This document shows positions 1 through 7,865 of a stretch of DNA of 64,000 nt, one piece after another. The stretch covers positions 1 to 64,000 of the forward strand of contig CALRTZ010000004.1 of the NCBI GenBank assembly GCA_943371235.1, written 5' to 3'. Position 1 is the stretch's first letter. Each line of letters opens with the position of its first letter. The notes under the pieces were generated by a model. The model was not told the DNA's origin and made no database searches. It saw only the letters and a program-made list of their open reading frames with translations. Source of the stretch: CAJBVG01 sp943371235 (lineage in GTDB: Bacteria; Bacteroidota; Bacteroidia; Sphingobacteriales; Sphingobacteriaceae). A program made the position numbers and the translations under genes.

Positions 1-87
1 ACAGTACTCGATGAAAACAGAAACGAAGCGATTAGGAAAGCACGATTGGTAAAGGAAACGTTGAAAGTAGTGGTGAATAGTGACTAG
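1..87 (+). CDS. purK: Probable C-terminus of PurK (5-(carboxyamino)imidazole ribonucleotide synthase), 5' end outside window
   Basis: Frame 1 is open from the first base to a TAG at 85-87 and gives 28 residues beginning TVLDENRNEAIRKARLVKE. PurK proteins end with a GHVT(V/I)L strand followed by an Ala/Lys-rich helix of the form A..KA..VKE.L.V, which is what is seen here. The next gene is purE, the usual partner: PurK makes N5-CAIR and PurE isomerises it to CAIR in purine synthesis. The identity rests on a short tail plus context. The last three codons (Asn-Ser-Asp) and the stop lie inside the AGTGAAT/AGTGACT tandem array, so the natural C-terminus has been replaced or extended by repeat DNA. 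Confidence 0.55.
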   Translation, partial: TVLDENRNEAIRKARLVKETLKVVVNSD

Positions 88-138
88 TGAATAGTGACTA
101 GTGAATAGTGACTAGTGAATAGTGACTGGTGACTAGTA
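72..138 (+). repeat. Heptamer array AGTGAAT/AGTGACT (14-bp alternating period)
   Basis: About nine imperfect heptamers alternate between AGTGAAT and AGTGACT. The array begins inside the last codons of the probable purK and reads the TAG/TGA-rich strand away from that gene. It is the only copy of this unit family in the window. Confidence 0.85.
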
Positions 139-150
139 AAGTTACTTCAT

Positions 151-210
151 CACTCAATAACTCAATAACTTAATAACTTAATAACTAAATAACTTAATAA
201 CTTAATAACA
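151..210 (-). repeat. Octamer array AATAACTT (AAGTTATT on the strand pointing away from purE)
   Basis: About seven octamers AATAACTT, with variants AATAACTC and AATAACTA. It lies between the purK-side heptamers and the purE-side ACAATTC heptamers. Similar octamers recur at 851-899, 19386-19474, 38078-38135 and 51880-51920. Confidence 0.85.
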
Positions 211-244
211 AATACCTAGCACTATACTAACCAAACAGCACCCC

Positions 245-278
245 AATTCACAACTCACAATTCACAACTCACAATTCA
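245..278 (-). repeat. Heptamer array ACAATTC/ACAACTC (TTGTGAR family) just before purE
   Basis: Five heptamers alternate between ACAATTC and ACAACTC. The array ends five bases before the purE ATG, so it forms the whole proximal leader and leaves no Shine-Dalgarno sequence. On the strand pointing away from purE the unit reads GAGTTGTGAATTG. Confidence 0.85.
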
Positions 279-283
279 ATAAA

Positions 284-793
284 ATGCAGGCAAAAATAGG
301 AATCATCATGGGAAGCGAGTCGGATCTACCGATAATGGAAGAAGCGGCTTTTGTACTAAACGAATTAGGACTTGCGTACGAGCTTACCGTAGTATCTGCA
401 CACCGAACACCCGAAAGGATGTTTGAATACGCTAAAACTGCTCGTGCACGCGGATTACAAGTAATAATTGCAGGTGCTGGCGGAGCTGCTCATTTACCAG
501 GCATGGTAGCATCCTTAACAAGCTTACCTGTAATTGGTGTTCCAGTAAAATCTTCGAATTCTATTGATGGCTGGGATTCTGTTTTGTCTATATTACAAAT
601 GCCAGGTGGTATACCCGTTGCAACAGTAGCTTTAAACGGTGCAAAAAATGCAGGCATATTAGCTGCACAGATTTTAGGAAGTAATGATCCACAAGTAGCC
701 GAGCGCATGGATTTATATAAAAGCGAATTAAAACAAAAGATTGAAAAATCTGCAGAAGGCATGAAGGGGAAAGGGTTTCATTCTTCTATTTAA
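284..793 (+). CDS. purE: N5-carboxyaminoimidazole ribonucleotide mutase PurE
   Basis: 169 residues, the usual length of class I PurE. It catalyses the cytoplasmic conversion of N5-CAIR to CAIR in de novo purine synthesis. The N-terminal phosphate-binding loop MGSESDLP is present, followed by SAHRTPERM with the catalytic-region His, then the glycine-rich AGAGGAAHLPGM, the core of the PurE fold. The ATG follows the 245-278 heptamer array by five bases and is preceded only by A/T-rich bases, as is common in Bacteroidota. It lies downstream of probable purK on the same strand, but about 200 bp of repeat arrays separate them, so co-transcription is likely but not certain. The stop TAA is followed immediately by another repeat array. 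Confidence 0.97.
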   Translation: MQAKIGIIMGSESDLPIMEEAAFVLNELGLAYELTVVSAHRTPERMFEYAKTARARGLQVIIAGAGGAAHLPGMVASLTSLPVIGVPVKSSNSIDGWDSVLSILQMPGGIPVATVALNGAKNAGILAAQILGSNDPQVAERMDLYKSELKQKIEKSAEGMKGKGFHSSI

Positions 794-800
794 TAAGTCT

Positions 801-832
801 TTAGTCATTAGTAGTTAGTCCTTAGTCGTTAG
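801..832 (+). repeat. Heptamer array TTAGTCN after purE
   Basis: Four to five heptamers TTAGTCA, TTAGTAG, TTAGTCC, TTAGTCG, beginning 8 bp after the purE stop and reading outward from purE. The same family occurs at 6163-6196 and 35637-35700. Confidence 0.8.
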
Positions 833-850
833 AGAACTTTATTCATCACG

Positions 851-899
851 TAATAACTCAATAACCTAATAACCTAATAACCTAATAACCTAATAACTC
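851..899 (-). repeat. Octamer array AATAACCT
   Basis: Six octamers AATAACCT/AATAACTC lie between the purE-side and hydrolase-side heptamers. The strand pointing away from the hydrolase reads AGGTTATT. Confidence 0.85.
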
Positions 900-910
900 A
901 ACTACTCCCG

Positions 911-980
911 ACAACTCACAATTCACAACTCACAACTCACAATTCACAATTCACAACTCACAACTCACAATTCACAACTC
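911..980 (-). repeat. Heptamer array ACAACTC/ACAATTC abutting the hydrolase stop
   Basis: Ten near-perfect heptamers in which ACAACTC and ACAATTC are mixed. The last unit overlaps the TGA stop of the minus-strand hydrolase. Read outward from that gene the unit is GTTGTGA, which itself contains TGA. Confidence 0.9.
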
Positions 981-1752
981 AAACTGCCTTTACCCACTCC
1001 AACACATAACTAGCTACTTCTTGCCAATCATTTTGCCCGCAAATGTAATGTGTTCGGTTCGGGAATTTCTTGTAATCGCGAATACTATTTCTATCATTAT
1101 AAGCACGTAAATTTGATAAGTTTAACGATGGAGGAATGATGTTATCTTTTGCACCGGAAATAAATAACAATGGATTATGCGATTTATTGAAATTTATTTT
1201 TCCATACGGATCATTCAACATACTTCTAGGTATATTTCTACTTTCGGGTACCACGTATTTATTGTAAACAGCAGTTGTTTCTGCCAAACTCATGGTATTA
1301 CAAAAAGCATCTTGGAACCACTCAACCGAAGGAACAAAAGCGTTATTACCTTTAAATGGATTTATTACCGGTAAGTTAGCCCTCCAAAAACTCCATTTAA
1401 AAGTAAAGATACCAGCAGGTGGTGCCGAATCTATACAAACACCTACCACACCTTTGTTTAATTCAATAAGTTTTTGAGTAATAAAACCACCAACAGAGTG
1501 CCCAATAAGTATAGGTGTTTCAGGTAAAGTATCTATAAATTCTTCGTAACTTTTTACTACATCGCTTATGGTTAATTTAGGCAATTCTTTATGTATATCA
1601 TTTCTTAAATCTATTGGTTCACCTTCATGGTATGGGAATGAAGGTGTATAACAAACAAAGCCTTTCGCTTCAAAATAAACGACCCAATTTGCCCAACTTT
1701 TAGCATTCATAAATAAGCCATGTATAAACACTATTGTTCTCGATTCAATCAT
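979..1752 (-). CDS. Alpha/beta hydrolase
   Basis: 257 residues with a complete alpha/beta-hydrolase signature. The oxyanion-hole motif is IHGLF near residue 10 and the nucleophile elbow GHSVGG is near residue 85, giving the catalytic Ser. An acid strand LLFISGAKDNIIP lies near 200 and the terminal NRTHYICGQ supplies the catalytic His. The protein has no signal peptide, so it is cytoplasmic, and the substrate cannot be inferred. It stands alone: repeat arrays lie downstream, and 152 bp upstream holds a perfect 9-bp inverted repeat. Its TGA stop is shared with the neighbouring heptamer array. Confidence 0.9.
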   Translation of the reverse strand: MIESRTIVFIHGLFMNAKSWANWVVYFEAKGFVCYTPSFPYHEGEPIDLRNDIHKELPKLTISDVVKSYEEFIDTLPETPILIGHSVGGFITQKLIELNKGVVGVCIDSAPPAGIFTFKWSFWRANLPVINPFKGNNAFVPSVEWFQDAFCNTMSLAETTAVYNKYVVPESRNIPRSMLNDPYGKINFNKSHNPLLFISGAKDNIIPPSLNLSNLRAYNDRNSIRDYKKFPNRTHYICGQNDWQEVASYVLEWVKAV

Positions 1753-1815
1753 AAAATATTTTACATTAAGTTATGGTATCATTAATAGTAATGAAGCAAT
1801 ATATGATTGTCAAGA

Positions 1816-1839
1816 AAATTGTACCGAACAGTACAATTT
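1816..1839. promoter_or_regulatory. Perfect 9-bp inverted repeat, operator-like
   Basis: AAATTGTAC and GTACAATTT are exact complements separated by six bases (CGAACA). The site lies 64 bp upstream of the hydrolase start and beyond the stop of the MFS gene. There is no T-tract on either side, so it is a poor terminator. The arm design and GTAC core resemble operators of TetR-type dimers. A weak TTG-N20-TACTATTA promoter candidate follows it on the minus strand. Confidence 0.45.
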
Positions 1840-1904
1840 GATTACTGAACGCATAAATGAGAGCAATGGAGATGAGTTATGAAGTATGAATAGTGTAGTA
1901 TGAC

Positions 1905-3140
1905 TTAAGGATTCAGATTAGTATATTCTAGCTTAGCTTGAGGCATTCTAATTTTAATAATAATTGCAGAAACTAACGTAATTACTGCAATTAAAATAAC
2001 AGCGTACTCTACACCAAAAACATCAGCAGTAATTCCAGATAAAATTGCTCCAATGGCATAACCTAAATCGCGCCATAAACGAAAAACACCAATGCTTTCA
2101 GCACGTTGGCTTGGACTTGTAACTTGTGCGATAGTTGATAAAAACGTTGGATAAACCAATGCTGTTCCTAATCCTAATACAGTGGAGATAATTGCAAGTG
2201 AATAAAACTCCTTACTAAACGGTATATATAAGATGGCAAATCCTTGTAAAAGCATACCCCAGAAAAGCATGGATTTTTTTGAATATCGATCGGACATTTT
2301 ACCTGTAAATAATTGTCCGAAGCCCCAAACAACAGGGTAAATAGCCGTAAGTAAACCGATAGTTTCGTTATTAAATTTTAAACTAAATAAAATAATTGGC
2401 AACAATCCCCAAATCATTCCATCATTTAAATTATTAACTAAACCTGCCTGAGTAACCGAACTCAAGGTTTTATTTTTTAGAGTAGTTTCGAAGAAAACAT
2501 TCTTAAGTACAGGAGTTTGATCTATTTTGGATTCTTTCTGAACAAATATCCTGGTGTCTTTTATCCATAAAAAAGAAATTAAAAATCCAACTATTGAAAT
2601 AAAAACTCCTAGGTAAAATGGATAAGGTGTTACGCCATATTTATTTGCAATAAATCCTGTTAAAAATGCTACAATACCAACAGATATATAACCAGAAAAT
2701 TCGTTTAAACCCATAGCGAATCCTCGATCTTTCTCTCCTATTAAATCTATTTTCATTACTACTGTACTACTCCAAGTTAGTCCCTGACTAATACCTAATA
2801 ATATATTTGCAAAAATGACCCAATTCCAGCTTGATGCAAAAATTAATATAAATGGTATAGGTATTGCCAAGCCCCAACCAATAAGCAATAGATTCTTTCT
2901 GCCAATTATATTTGCAAATTTTCCTGTATAATAATTGGCCAAAGCTTTAGAAATACCGAATGCTGTAATGAAAGAAAGTATCGCAGTTTTTGACTCAATT
3001 CCGAACTCAAATTCTGCAAATTGAGGCAAAATGCTTCGTTCCATCCCAATCATCCCACCCACAAATGAATTCACTAGTACTAGTAGGGCAAACTGCTTCC
3101 AATTTTCTTTTAAACCTAGAGTTACCTGCTCAACATTCAT
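1905..3140 (-). CDS. MFS transporter
   Basis: 411 residues with about twelve predicted hydrophobic segments in two halves. MFS motif A is visible after TM2 (GKFANIIGRKNLL) and again in the second half (GKMSDRYSKKSML), typical of drug or metabolite antiporters. It acts in the inner membrane and its substrate is unknown. The gene lies 59 bp downstream of the Crp/Fnr gene on the same strand, so the regulator and transporter may be co-transcribed. An AT-rich short inverted repeat (GTATAA..TTATAC, 3145-3160) sits immediately before the ATG and could affect its translation or mark regulator binding; this is speculative. Confidence 0.9.
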   Translation of the reverse strand: MNVEQVTLGLKENWKQFALLVLVNSFVGGMIGMERSILPQFAEFEFGIESKTAILSFITAFGISKALANYYTGKFANIIGRKNLLLIGWGLAIPIPFILIFASSWNWVIFANILLGISQGLTWSSTVVMKIDLIGEKDRGFAMGLNEFSGYISVGIVAFLTGFIANKYGVTPYPFYLGVFISIVGFLISFLWIKDTRIFVQKESKIDQTPVLKNVFFETTLKNKTLSSVTQAGLVNNLNDGMIWGLLPIILFSLKFNNETIGLLTAIYPVVWGFGQLFTGKMSDRYSKKSMLFWGMLLQGFAILYIPFSKEFYSLAIISTVLGLGTALVYPTFLSTIAQVTSPSQRAESIGVFRLWRDLGYAIGAILSGITADVFGVEYAVILIAVITLVSAIIIKIRMPQAKLEYTNLNP

Positions 3141-3199
3141 GTTCGTATAAATAATTATACAAAGATCTGTTGTTAAAAAGTTAAAACACTTTACAAATG

Positions 3200-3760
3200 T
3201 TAATTAATATCTGCTCTTATTCTACTAAGCGAAACTTGAGTAATACCTAAATAAGATGCGATATATTTAAGCGGAATTTTTTGTACATAATCTGTACTTT
3301 CTAAGAGTTCGAGGTAACGTTCTTTAGCTGTTTTAAATTGTAAACTTTCTATACGGCGCACAGTGTTTACATACTCCTTTTCAAAAATCAATCGGAATAA
3401 ACGTTCTAGATCGTGGAATTGGTCATAAAGATTAAAAAGTGATTCGGAATCGATGGCTAACATACTCGTTTGGTCTATTGCCTGTATGCCTTTAGATGTG
3501 GGCTTCTTCAAGAATAAACTTTCAGCACGTACAATTATTTCATTTTCGAAAGCAAAATGCTCTGTAATATCGATGCCATTTTTAAAATAAAAGATCCTAG
3601 CACAACCAGTTTGAACAATATAAACTGTTCTACAACTTGTGTCAATGCCTTGTATGATATCATTTTTATTAAATAATTTTACCTTAATAATAGCGCTAAG
3701 TGCTTCCTTCGCTTCAATACTGATAGGGTAAATACTGTCTATATAATTTAAAAAATTCAT
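3200..3760 (-). CDS. Crp/Fnr-family transcriptional regulator
   Basis: 186 residues. An N-terminal cyclic-nucleotide-binding-like beta roll (residues about 20-110, with TVYIVQTGCARIFYF) is followed by a long dimerisation helix. A C-terminal winged helix has the recognition segment IASYLGITQVSLSRIR. The classical cAMP-binding RxS signature and an N-terminal Fe-S Cys cluster are not evident, so the effector is unknown. The start lies 13 bp after the stop of the upstream Mur-ligase-like gene, which implies one transcript running Mur ligase, regulator, then MFS. Confidence 0.9.
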   Translation of the reverse strand: MNFLNYIDSIYPISIEAKEALSAIIKVKLFNKNDIIQGIDTSCRTVYIVQTGCARIFYFKNGIDITEHFAFENEIIVRAESLFLKKPTSKGIQAIDQTSMLAIDSESLFNLYDQFHDLERLFRLIFEKEYVNTVRRIESLQFKTAKERYLELLESTDYVQKIPLKYIASYLGITQVSLSRIRADIN

Positions 3761-3773
3761 TATATAACTAATT

Positions 3774-5552
3774 TTAATGCTGCTGATATTTTTTTACTAA
3801 TTTATTGATATCAGTAAGTACATCACTTAAAGCTACTATATAGCTGTTACCATTAGCTTGTTTAAGGGCAAAAGCCAAGGGTTCTTCTGTATCAGGAATG
3901 CGCATCCATTTTGCTTCGGAACTATGCTTATGTATTCCTTCAACAATTAATTCAACTAAATCATCTGCATTTTTTCCTCTTAAAAATTTAACTTGATGTA
4001 TTAAAGTTAAGTCGAACATTTGAGCAGAAATTCGACCCAATTCTATTGTATCTTCATCCTTACGATCTCCGGTGCCTACAATAATTCCGATTTTAAAATC
4101 AGATTTTACATTGGTTAAAAAATCTCGAATGCCGGCAAAGCCATCTGGATTATGCGCAAAATCTACTAATAATTGGTTGCCATTTATTTCAAAAATATTC
4201 ATGCGCCCTGGCGTTTGTTCTGGCGATGGATAAAAAGTTTTCAAAGCCTCCGAAATAATTTCAGTCTTTAAGCCATAAATACTAGCAGCCAATGTAGCAG
4301 CCAATACATTTTCAATCATAAAACCTAATGTTCCATTAAAGGTTATGGGCACTTCATGTAAAAAGGCTATTTCTTTTTTTTCATTATTTTGATGAACAAT
4401 AATTTTTTCATTTTCAACATACGCTACTGTTTTGCCTTTTTGTATTGCTTCCTTTATGAATGTGTTTTCAGAATTAATACAAAACCAGGCTACATCAGAA
4501 ATAGCATTTGCTCCCATTTTACGTGTGTATGTATTTTCTGCATTCAGAATTGCATACCCTCCTTTTTTCACAGAATCTACAATCACATTTTTTACTTGAG
4601 CTAGTTGATCCATGGTTTCAATATCCGAAATACCTAAATGATCATCTTGTACATTTGTTACGATTGCAAGATCACACGTGTCAAAACCCAAGCCAGCTCT
4701 TACAATTCCACCTCTTGCACTTTCCAAAACTGCAATTTCTACTCTCTTATCACTTAATACAACTTGTGCACTAATCGGTCCTGTAGTATCGCCCTCATCA
4801 ACCATTTCATTGTTAATATAGATGCCATCGCTTGTGGTAAAACCTACACTCTTTCCATCAGTTTTTAGCATATGTGATACTAATCTTGTAGTAGTTGTTT
4901 TTCCGTTACTCCCGCTAATGGCTAAAATTGGTATCCTTGCAATTGTCCCATTTTCTAATTGCAATTTTATCTGTTCTATATCCGAGTGTTCATCTAATAA
5001 TTGACTGTTTTTACCATAGCCCAACTGTATAGATTTTGCTTGATCCCCGAGCAAATAGGGAACCGCATAAGAATTGGCGAGCGATATAAAAGTAGAAATT
5101 TTTGTACTCGGTTGCTCCTGCTCTAATTTACGTTTAACCTTATGAATAGCACTCTCAATTTCAGAAAAATTTGTTAGGGCCTTACTAAAAAGTGCGATAG
5201 ATTCTTCGATAGCCATGAGTCCTACCTCTTCAAACTCATATTCTATTAATACATTGTAAACATGTTGATAGGCTGTTTCTTTACATAACCAAAAGTTTAA
5301 CTTGCTTCCAGCTGCACTTTGTAATGCCAAGGCAATACTTGCTATGTAGGCTAAATTTTTTGATTCGGTAGAAGTGTTTTTTAACGTTTCAAAATCCGAA
5401 ACATGTTTAGATATAAAGGATAGCAAGATGCTTTCTGATGATGCATCTAGTGTAAAGTCAGGTTCTACTTGTACCCTAGTTTGTATTAATTTTTTATGGT
5501 CGCGACTCCAATAATTTGGGCCTCTTAATATATTTTGACTTAGTACTATCAT
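3774..5552 (-). CDS. Cyanophycin-synthetase-like Mur ligase lacking the ATP-grasp domain
   Basis: 592 residues from the second in-frame ATG, chosen because MIVLSQNILRGPNYW then aligns in length and sequence with the N-terminus of CphA (an M, seven residues, then LRGPN). The N-terminal CphA domain runs to the characteristic QLGYGK near residue 178. CphA next carries an ATP-grasp module of a few hundred residues. Here only about 35 residues follow before the Mur-ligase P-loop GSNGKTTTTR (residues about 213-222). The Mur motifs VTNVQDDHLG and LLVDFAHNPDGF are intact. CphA's ATP-grasp module adds aspartate and its Mur-like module adds arginine to the side chain, so this protein should retain only an amino-acid-adding Mur activity. 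Its substrate is unknown. It is first in a run with the Crp/Fnr and MFS genes. Confidence 0.8.
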   Translation of the reverse strand: MIVLSQNILRGPNYWSRDHKKLIQTRVQVEPDFTLDASSESILLSFISKHVSDFETLKNTSTESKNLAYIASIALALQSAAGSKLNFWLCKETAYQHVYNVLIEYEFEEVGLMAIEESIALFSKALTNFSEIESAIHKVKRKLEQEQPSTKISTFISLANSYAVPYLLGDQAKSIQLGYGKNSQLLDEHSDIEQIKLQLENGTIARIPILAISGSNGKTTTTRLVSHMLKTDGKSVGFTTSDGIYINNEMVDEGDTTGPISAQVVLSDKRVEIAVLESARGGIVRAGLGFDTCDLAIVTNVQDDHLGISDIETMDQLAQVKNVIVDSVKKGGYAILNAENTYTRKMGANAISDVAWFCINSENTFIKEAIQKGKTVAYVENEKIIVHQNNEKKEIAFLHEVPITFNGTLGFMIENVLAATLAASIYGLKTEIISEALKTFYPSPEQTPGRMNIFEINGNQLLVDFAHNPDGFAGIRDFLTNVKSDFKIGIIVGTGDRKDEDTIELGRISAQMFDLTLIHQVKFLRGKNADDLVELIVEGIHKHSSEAKWMRIPDTEEPLAFALKQANGNSYIVALSDVLTDINKLVKKYQQH

Positions 5553-5679
5553 TAACAATTTTAATTAATTTTGTGTTATGAAAACTCCTACAACGCTTAA
5601 ATTGTTTTAGTACTTTTCTAGGCCTATCATTTATAGGCAAATAATGTGAATGGGTAAAAGAATATGAATTACGTAAAAA

Positions 5680-6156
5680 CTAATTCCCTTTTCTGCGTAC
5701 TATTAAAGCAACAATGGAAGTAGTAAATAGCCCCATTACTGGTGCGCCAATTACAGAGTACATTAAATAATTGCTTAAATTAAATTCTGAAATGGCTGCG
5801 TCTTGTGTCATAGCTCCGGAAGTAACAGCAAAATTTATTGCATTTTCAAAATAGTGAGGGGTAATGTAAACGCTTGTTAAGTATTGTGAAATTGGAGACA
5901 ACAAAGTAATAATCACGGTCATTATTAATCCGCTTTTAAATGCTTGCCCGTATGTTATAATTCCATTGTACTCTTTTCGTTTTTCTAACAAAGCCATCAC
6001 ATATATAGCAATAGAAGGTATTGCATATAAATTAGTGTATGTAGCATGTTTATCAATATGTGTAGAATGCAAACCGAACAAACGTTCCATCGCCATCCAT
6101 AATAAGGTCATCATAAAAAAACCTAGCGCGTACTTAATCTCAGTTTTGTTTTTCAT
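5680..6156 (-). CDS. DUF4199 family membrane protein
   Basis: 158 residues with four hydrophobic segments at about residues 8-25, 45-58, 75-100 and 130-150. The pattern, including YNGIITYGQAFKSGL in the middle, matches the DUF4199 family common in Bacteroidota. Its function is unknown. It is transcribed alone. The 121 bp between it and the next gene hold only a weak 6-bp hairpin (5622-5638). Upstream are two repeat arrays. Confidence 0.8.
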   Translation of the reverse strand: MKNKTEIKYALGFFMMTLLWMAMERLFGLHSTHIDKHATYTNLYAIPSIAIYVMALLEKRKEYNGIITYGQAFKSGLIMTVIITLLSPISQYLTSVYITPHYFENAINFAVTSGAMTQDAAISEFNLSNYLMYSVIGAPVMGLFTTSIVALIVRRKGN

Positions 6157-6162
6157 CTTATT

Positions 6163-6196
6163 TTAGTCGTTAGTCATTAGCCGTTAGTCGTTAGTA
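6163..6196 (+). repeat. Heptamer array TTAGTCG/TTAGTCA upstream of the DUF4199 gene
   Basis: Four to five heptamers of the TTAGTC family, starting 7 bp from the DUF4199 start codon and reading outward from that minus-strand gene. Confidence 0.8.
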
Positions 6197-6202
6197 CAAG
6201 GT

Positions 6203-6261
6203 CCTCCCAGCTCTATGCTCCCTGCTCTTTACTCCCAGCTCTTAGCTCTTTGCTCCCTGCT
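6203..6261 (-). repeat. Heptamer array AGCTCTT/TGCTCCC abutting the yqgE stop
   Basis: Eight heptamers alternate loosely between AGCTCTT and TGCTCCC. The last unit contributes the TAG stop of minus-strand yqgE. Read outward from yqgE it is GGGAGCAAAGAGCTA. A related array follows ftsK (21600-21626), and another follows the lipoprotein terminator (49127-49162). Confidence 0.85.
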
Positions 6262-6820
6262 AATTCCACATTGGGTTCTCCGGAAAATTCGCAATGTGTG
6301 CATATTTATTTCCTAAGTTACGCACAGCCTTTTTCCATAAATTATCGTGGTCTTCATTAAAAATATCGTTGGCTTGTGTACCTGCAACAATCCAACTGTT
6401 ACCTTCAATTTCTTCTGTTAATTGTTCAGGACTCCAACCAGAATAGCCAAGGAAAAACATCACATCTTCCAACATCACATGACCTAATTTTATTTGTTCT
6501 TTTAATTGATCAAAATCGCCTCCCCAATATACGCCTTGCTCCACTTCTACTCCTCCTTCTACCAATTGCGGAATTTTATGAATAAAATGTAGGGTATCGG
6601 TTTGTACTGGCCCTCCAATGTAAATTCTTGCATCAAATAATGGGAACCCCGGAATAATATCGGGAATAGTTACTTCTGTTTCTTGGTTAAGCACAAAACC
6701 CACAGAACCTTGCTCTGCATGCTCTACTAGCAATACTACCGAACGACGAAACTGCGGATCCAACATAAATGGTTCCGAAATAAGTATTTTTCCTGCCGAT
6801 GGTGCAATTTTGCTCAACAT
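6260..6820 (-). CDS. YqgE/AlgH family protein (DUF179)
   Basis: 186 residues, the typical size of the family. Diagnostic elements are the N-terminal GKILISEPFMLDPQFRRSVVLLVEH followed by GFVLNQ, a central IYIGGPVQ, and FFLGYSGWSPEQL. The biochemical role of YqgE is not established, although the Pseudomonas homologue AlgH affects alginate regulation. The protein is cytoplasmic. The gene is divergent from the 6899 gene across a 78-bp gap. Its stop codon is formed at the edge of the adjoining heptamer array. Confidence 0.9.
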   Translation of the reverse strand: MLSKIAPSAGKILISEPFMLDPQFRRSVVLLVEHAEQGSVGFVLNQETEVTIPDIIPGFPLFDARIYIGGPVQTDTLHFIHKIPQLVEGGVEVEQGVYWGGDFDQLKEQIKLGHVMLEDVMFFLGYSGWSPEQLTEEIEGNSWIVAGTQANDIFNEDHDNLWKKAVRNLGNKYAHIANFPENPMWN

Positions 6821-6898
6821 TTTTTTAATATCTTAGCGAACGATATAATGAATATAAGCATGAATGTGCAGAAATCAAAATAATTCAATAAAAAGCGA

Positions 6899-7201
6899 AT
6901 GTCGGATACCACAAATGAAGCTCTAATAACTGCATTACACGATAATTTTAGCGATGCCAACATTCCTGCTCTCAAAAACGATCTAAATTATGAAGATTTA
7001 CGCAGCCACCTTGCTTTGTACATTAAAACCTTAATGCGCGAAAACAGGGCTTATTTGTATGCATCACTATATCGAATAGACGTTTCTGAAAATGATGTTC
7101 GCATGGCAATGAACCAAAACATGGCTGAATTTATACTCGCCGAATTAATATTGAAAAAATTGAACGAAAAATTATACTGGAGAAATAAGTACAAAAAATA
7201 A
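6899..7201 (+). CDS. Conserved hypothetical protein, 100 residues
   Basis: A small, predominantly helical, soluble protein (NYEDLRSHLALYIKTLMREN, then a Lys-rich C-terminus). I recognise no domain, and there is no signal peptide or Cys/His motif. It is separated by one base from pdxH (TAA-C-ATG), so it is the first gene of a probable operon with pdxH, nuoC and nuoD. The codon usage and the tight spacing argue that it is real. Confidence 0.7.
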   Translation: MSDTTNEALITALHDNFSDANIPALKNDLNYEDLRSHLALYIKTLMRENRAYLYASLYRIDVSENDVRMAMNQNMAEFILAELILKKLNEKLYWRNKYKK

Positions 7202-7202
7202 C

Positions 7203-7859
7203 ATGAGTAAAATAGAAAAAACAACATTAGAAAATTTACGAACCGACTATCAGAAACATAGCCTTGCAGAAGTAGATGTAAAAAAAGACCCTTTCGAGCA
7301 ATTCGGTATATGGTTCAACGAAGCGTTGAATGCAGAAGTATTGGAGGTTAATGCAATGACCTTAGCAACTGCTAGTAAAGAAGGTATACCTTCTGCTCGT
7401 ATTGTACTGTTAAAAGGTTTTGATGAAAAGGGTTTTTCATTTTACACAAACTATTTAAGTAAAAAAGGAAAAGATTTAGCCAAAAACCCATATGCTAGTA
7501 TCGTGTTTTTTTGGCCAGAGTTACAACGTCAAATTCGTATTGATGGTAAAATTACTAAACTCAGCAAAGAAGAATCAGAAGCATACTTCTACACGCGCCC
7601 CTTCGAAAGCAGAATTGGCGCAATTAGTTCTCCACAAAGTCAGGTAATACCAAACCGCGAGAGCCTAGAAGTTGTTTATAAAAATATGGATGCAAAATAC
7701 CAAGGTAAACACGTTCCTAAACCAGCACATTGGGGCGGTTACATTCTTAGTCCTTTATCCATTGAGTTTTGGCAAGGTCGCCCTAGCCGCTTACACGATC
7801 GTATGAAATACGTTTTGATGGAAAAAGGTAAATGGAAAATTGAACGTTTAGCTCCTTAA
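7203..7859 (+). CDS. pdxH: Pyridoxamine 5'-phosphate oxidase
   Basis: 218 residues, the usual PdxH length. It oxidises PNP and PMP to pyridoxal 5'-phosphate using FMN in the cytoplasm. Visible hallmarks are the N-terminal LRTDYQKHSL and the FMN-binding segment SARIVLLKGFDEKGFSFYTN. These are followed by FFWPELQRQIRIDG, the substrate-site IEFWQGRPSRLHDR, and the terminal IERLAP. It sits six bases ahead of nuoC and one base after the hypothetical gene. PLP made here serves enzymes such as IscS, also in this window. Confidence 0.96.
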   Translation: MSKIEKTTLENLRTDYQKHSLAEVDVKKDPFEQFGIWFNEALNAEVLEVNAMTLATASKEGIPSARIVLLKGFDEKGFSFYTNYLSKKGKDLAKNPYASIVFFWPELQRQIRIDGKITKLSKEESEAYFYTRPFESRIGAISSPQSQVIPNRESLEVVYKNMDAKYQGKHVPKPAHWGGYILSPLSIEFWQGRPSRLHDRMKYVLMEKGKWKIERLAP

Positions 7860-7865
7860 TTAAAC

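Noticed and set aside
72..980. CRISPR array
   Set aside because: Units are 7-8 bp with no unique spacers and no cas genes in the window.
3145..3160. Palindrome GTATAA-N4-TTATAC as an FNR or Crp site
   Set aside because: It does not match the FNR or Crp consensus and is AT-only; it is mentioned only as a possibility in the MFS entry.
5622..5638. Hairpin GCCTAT/ATAGGC as terminator of the DUF4199 gene
   Set aside because: A short stem and no T-run on the minus strand.
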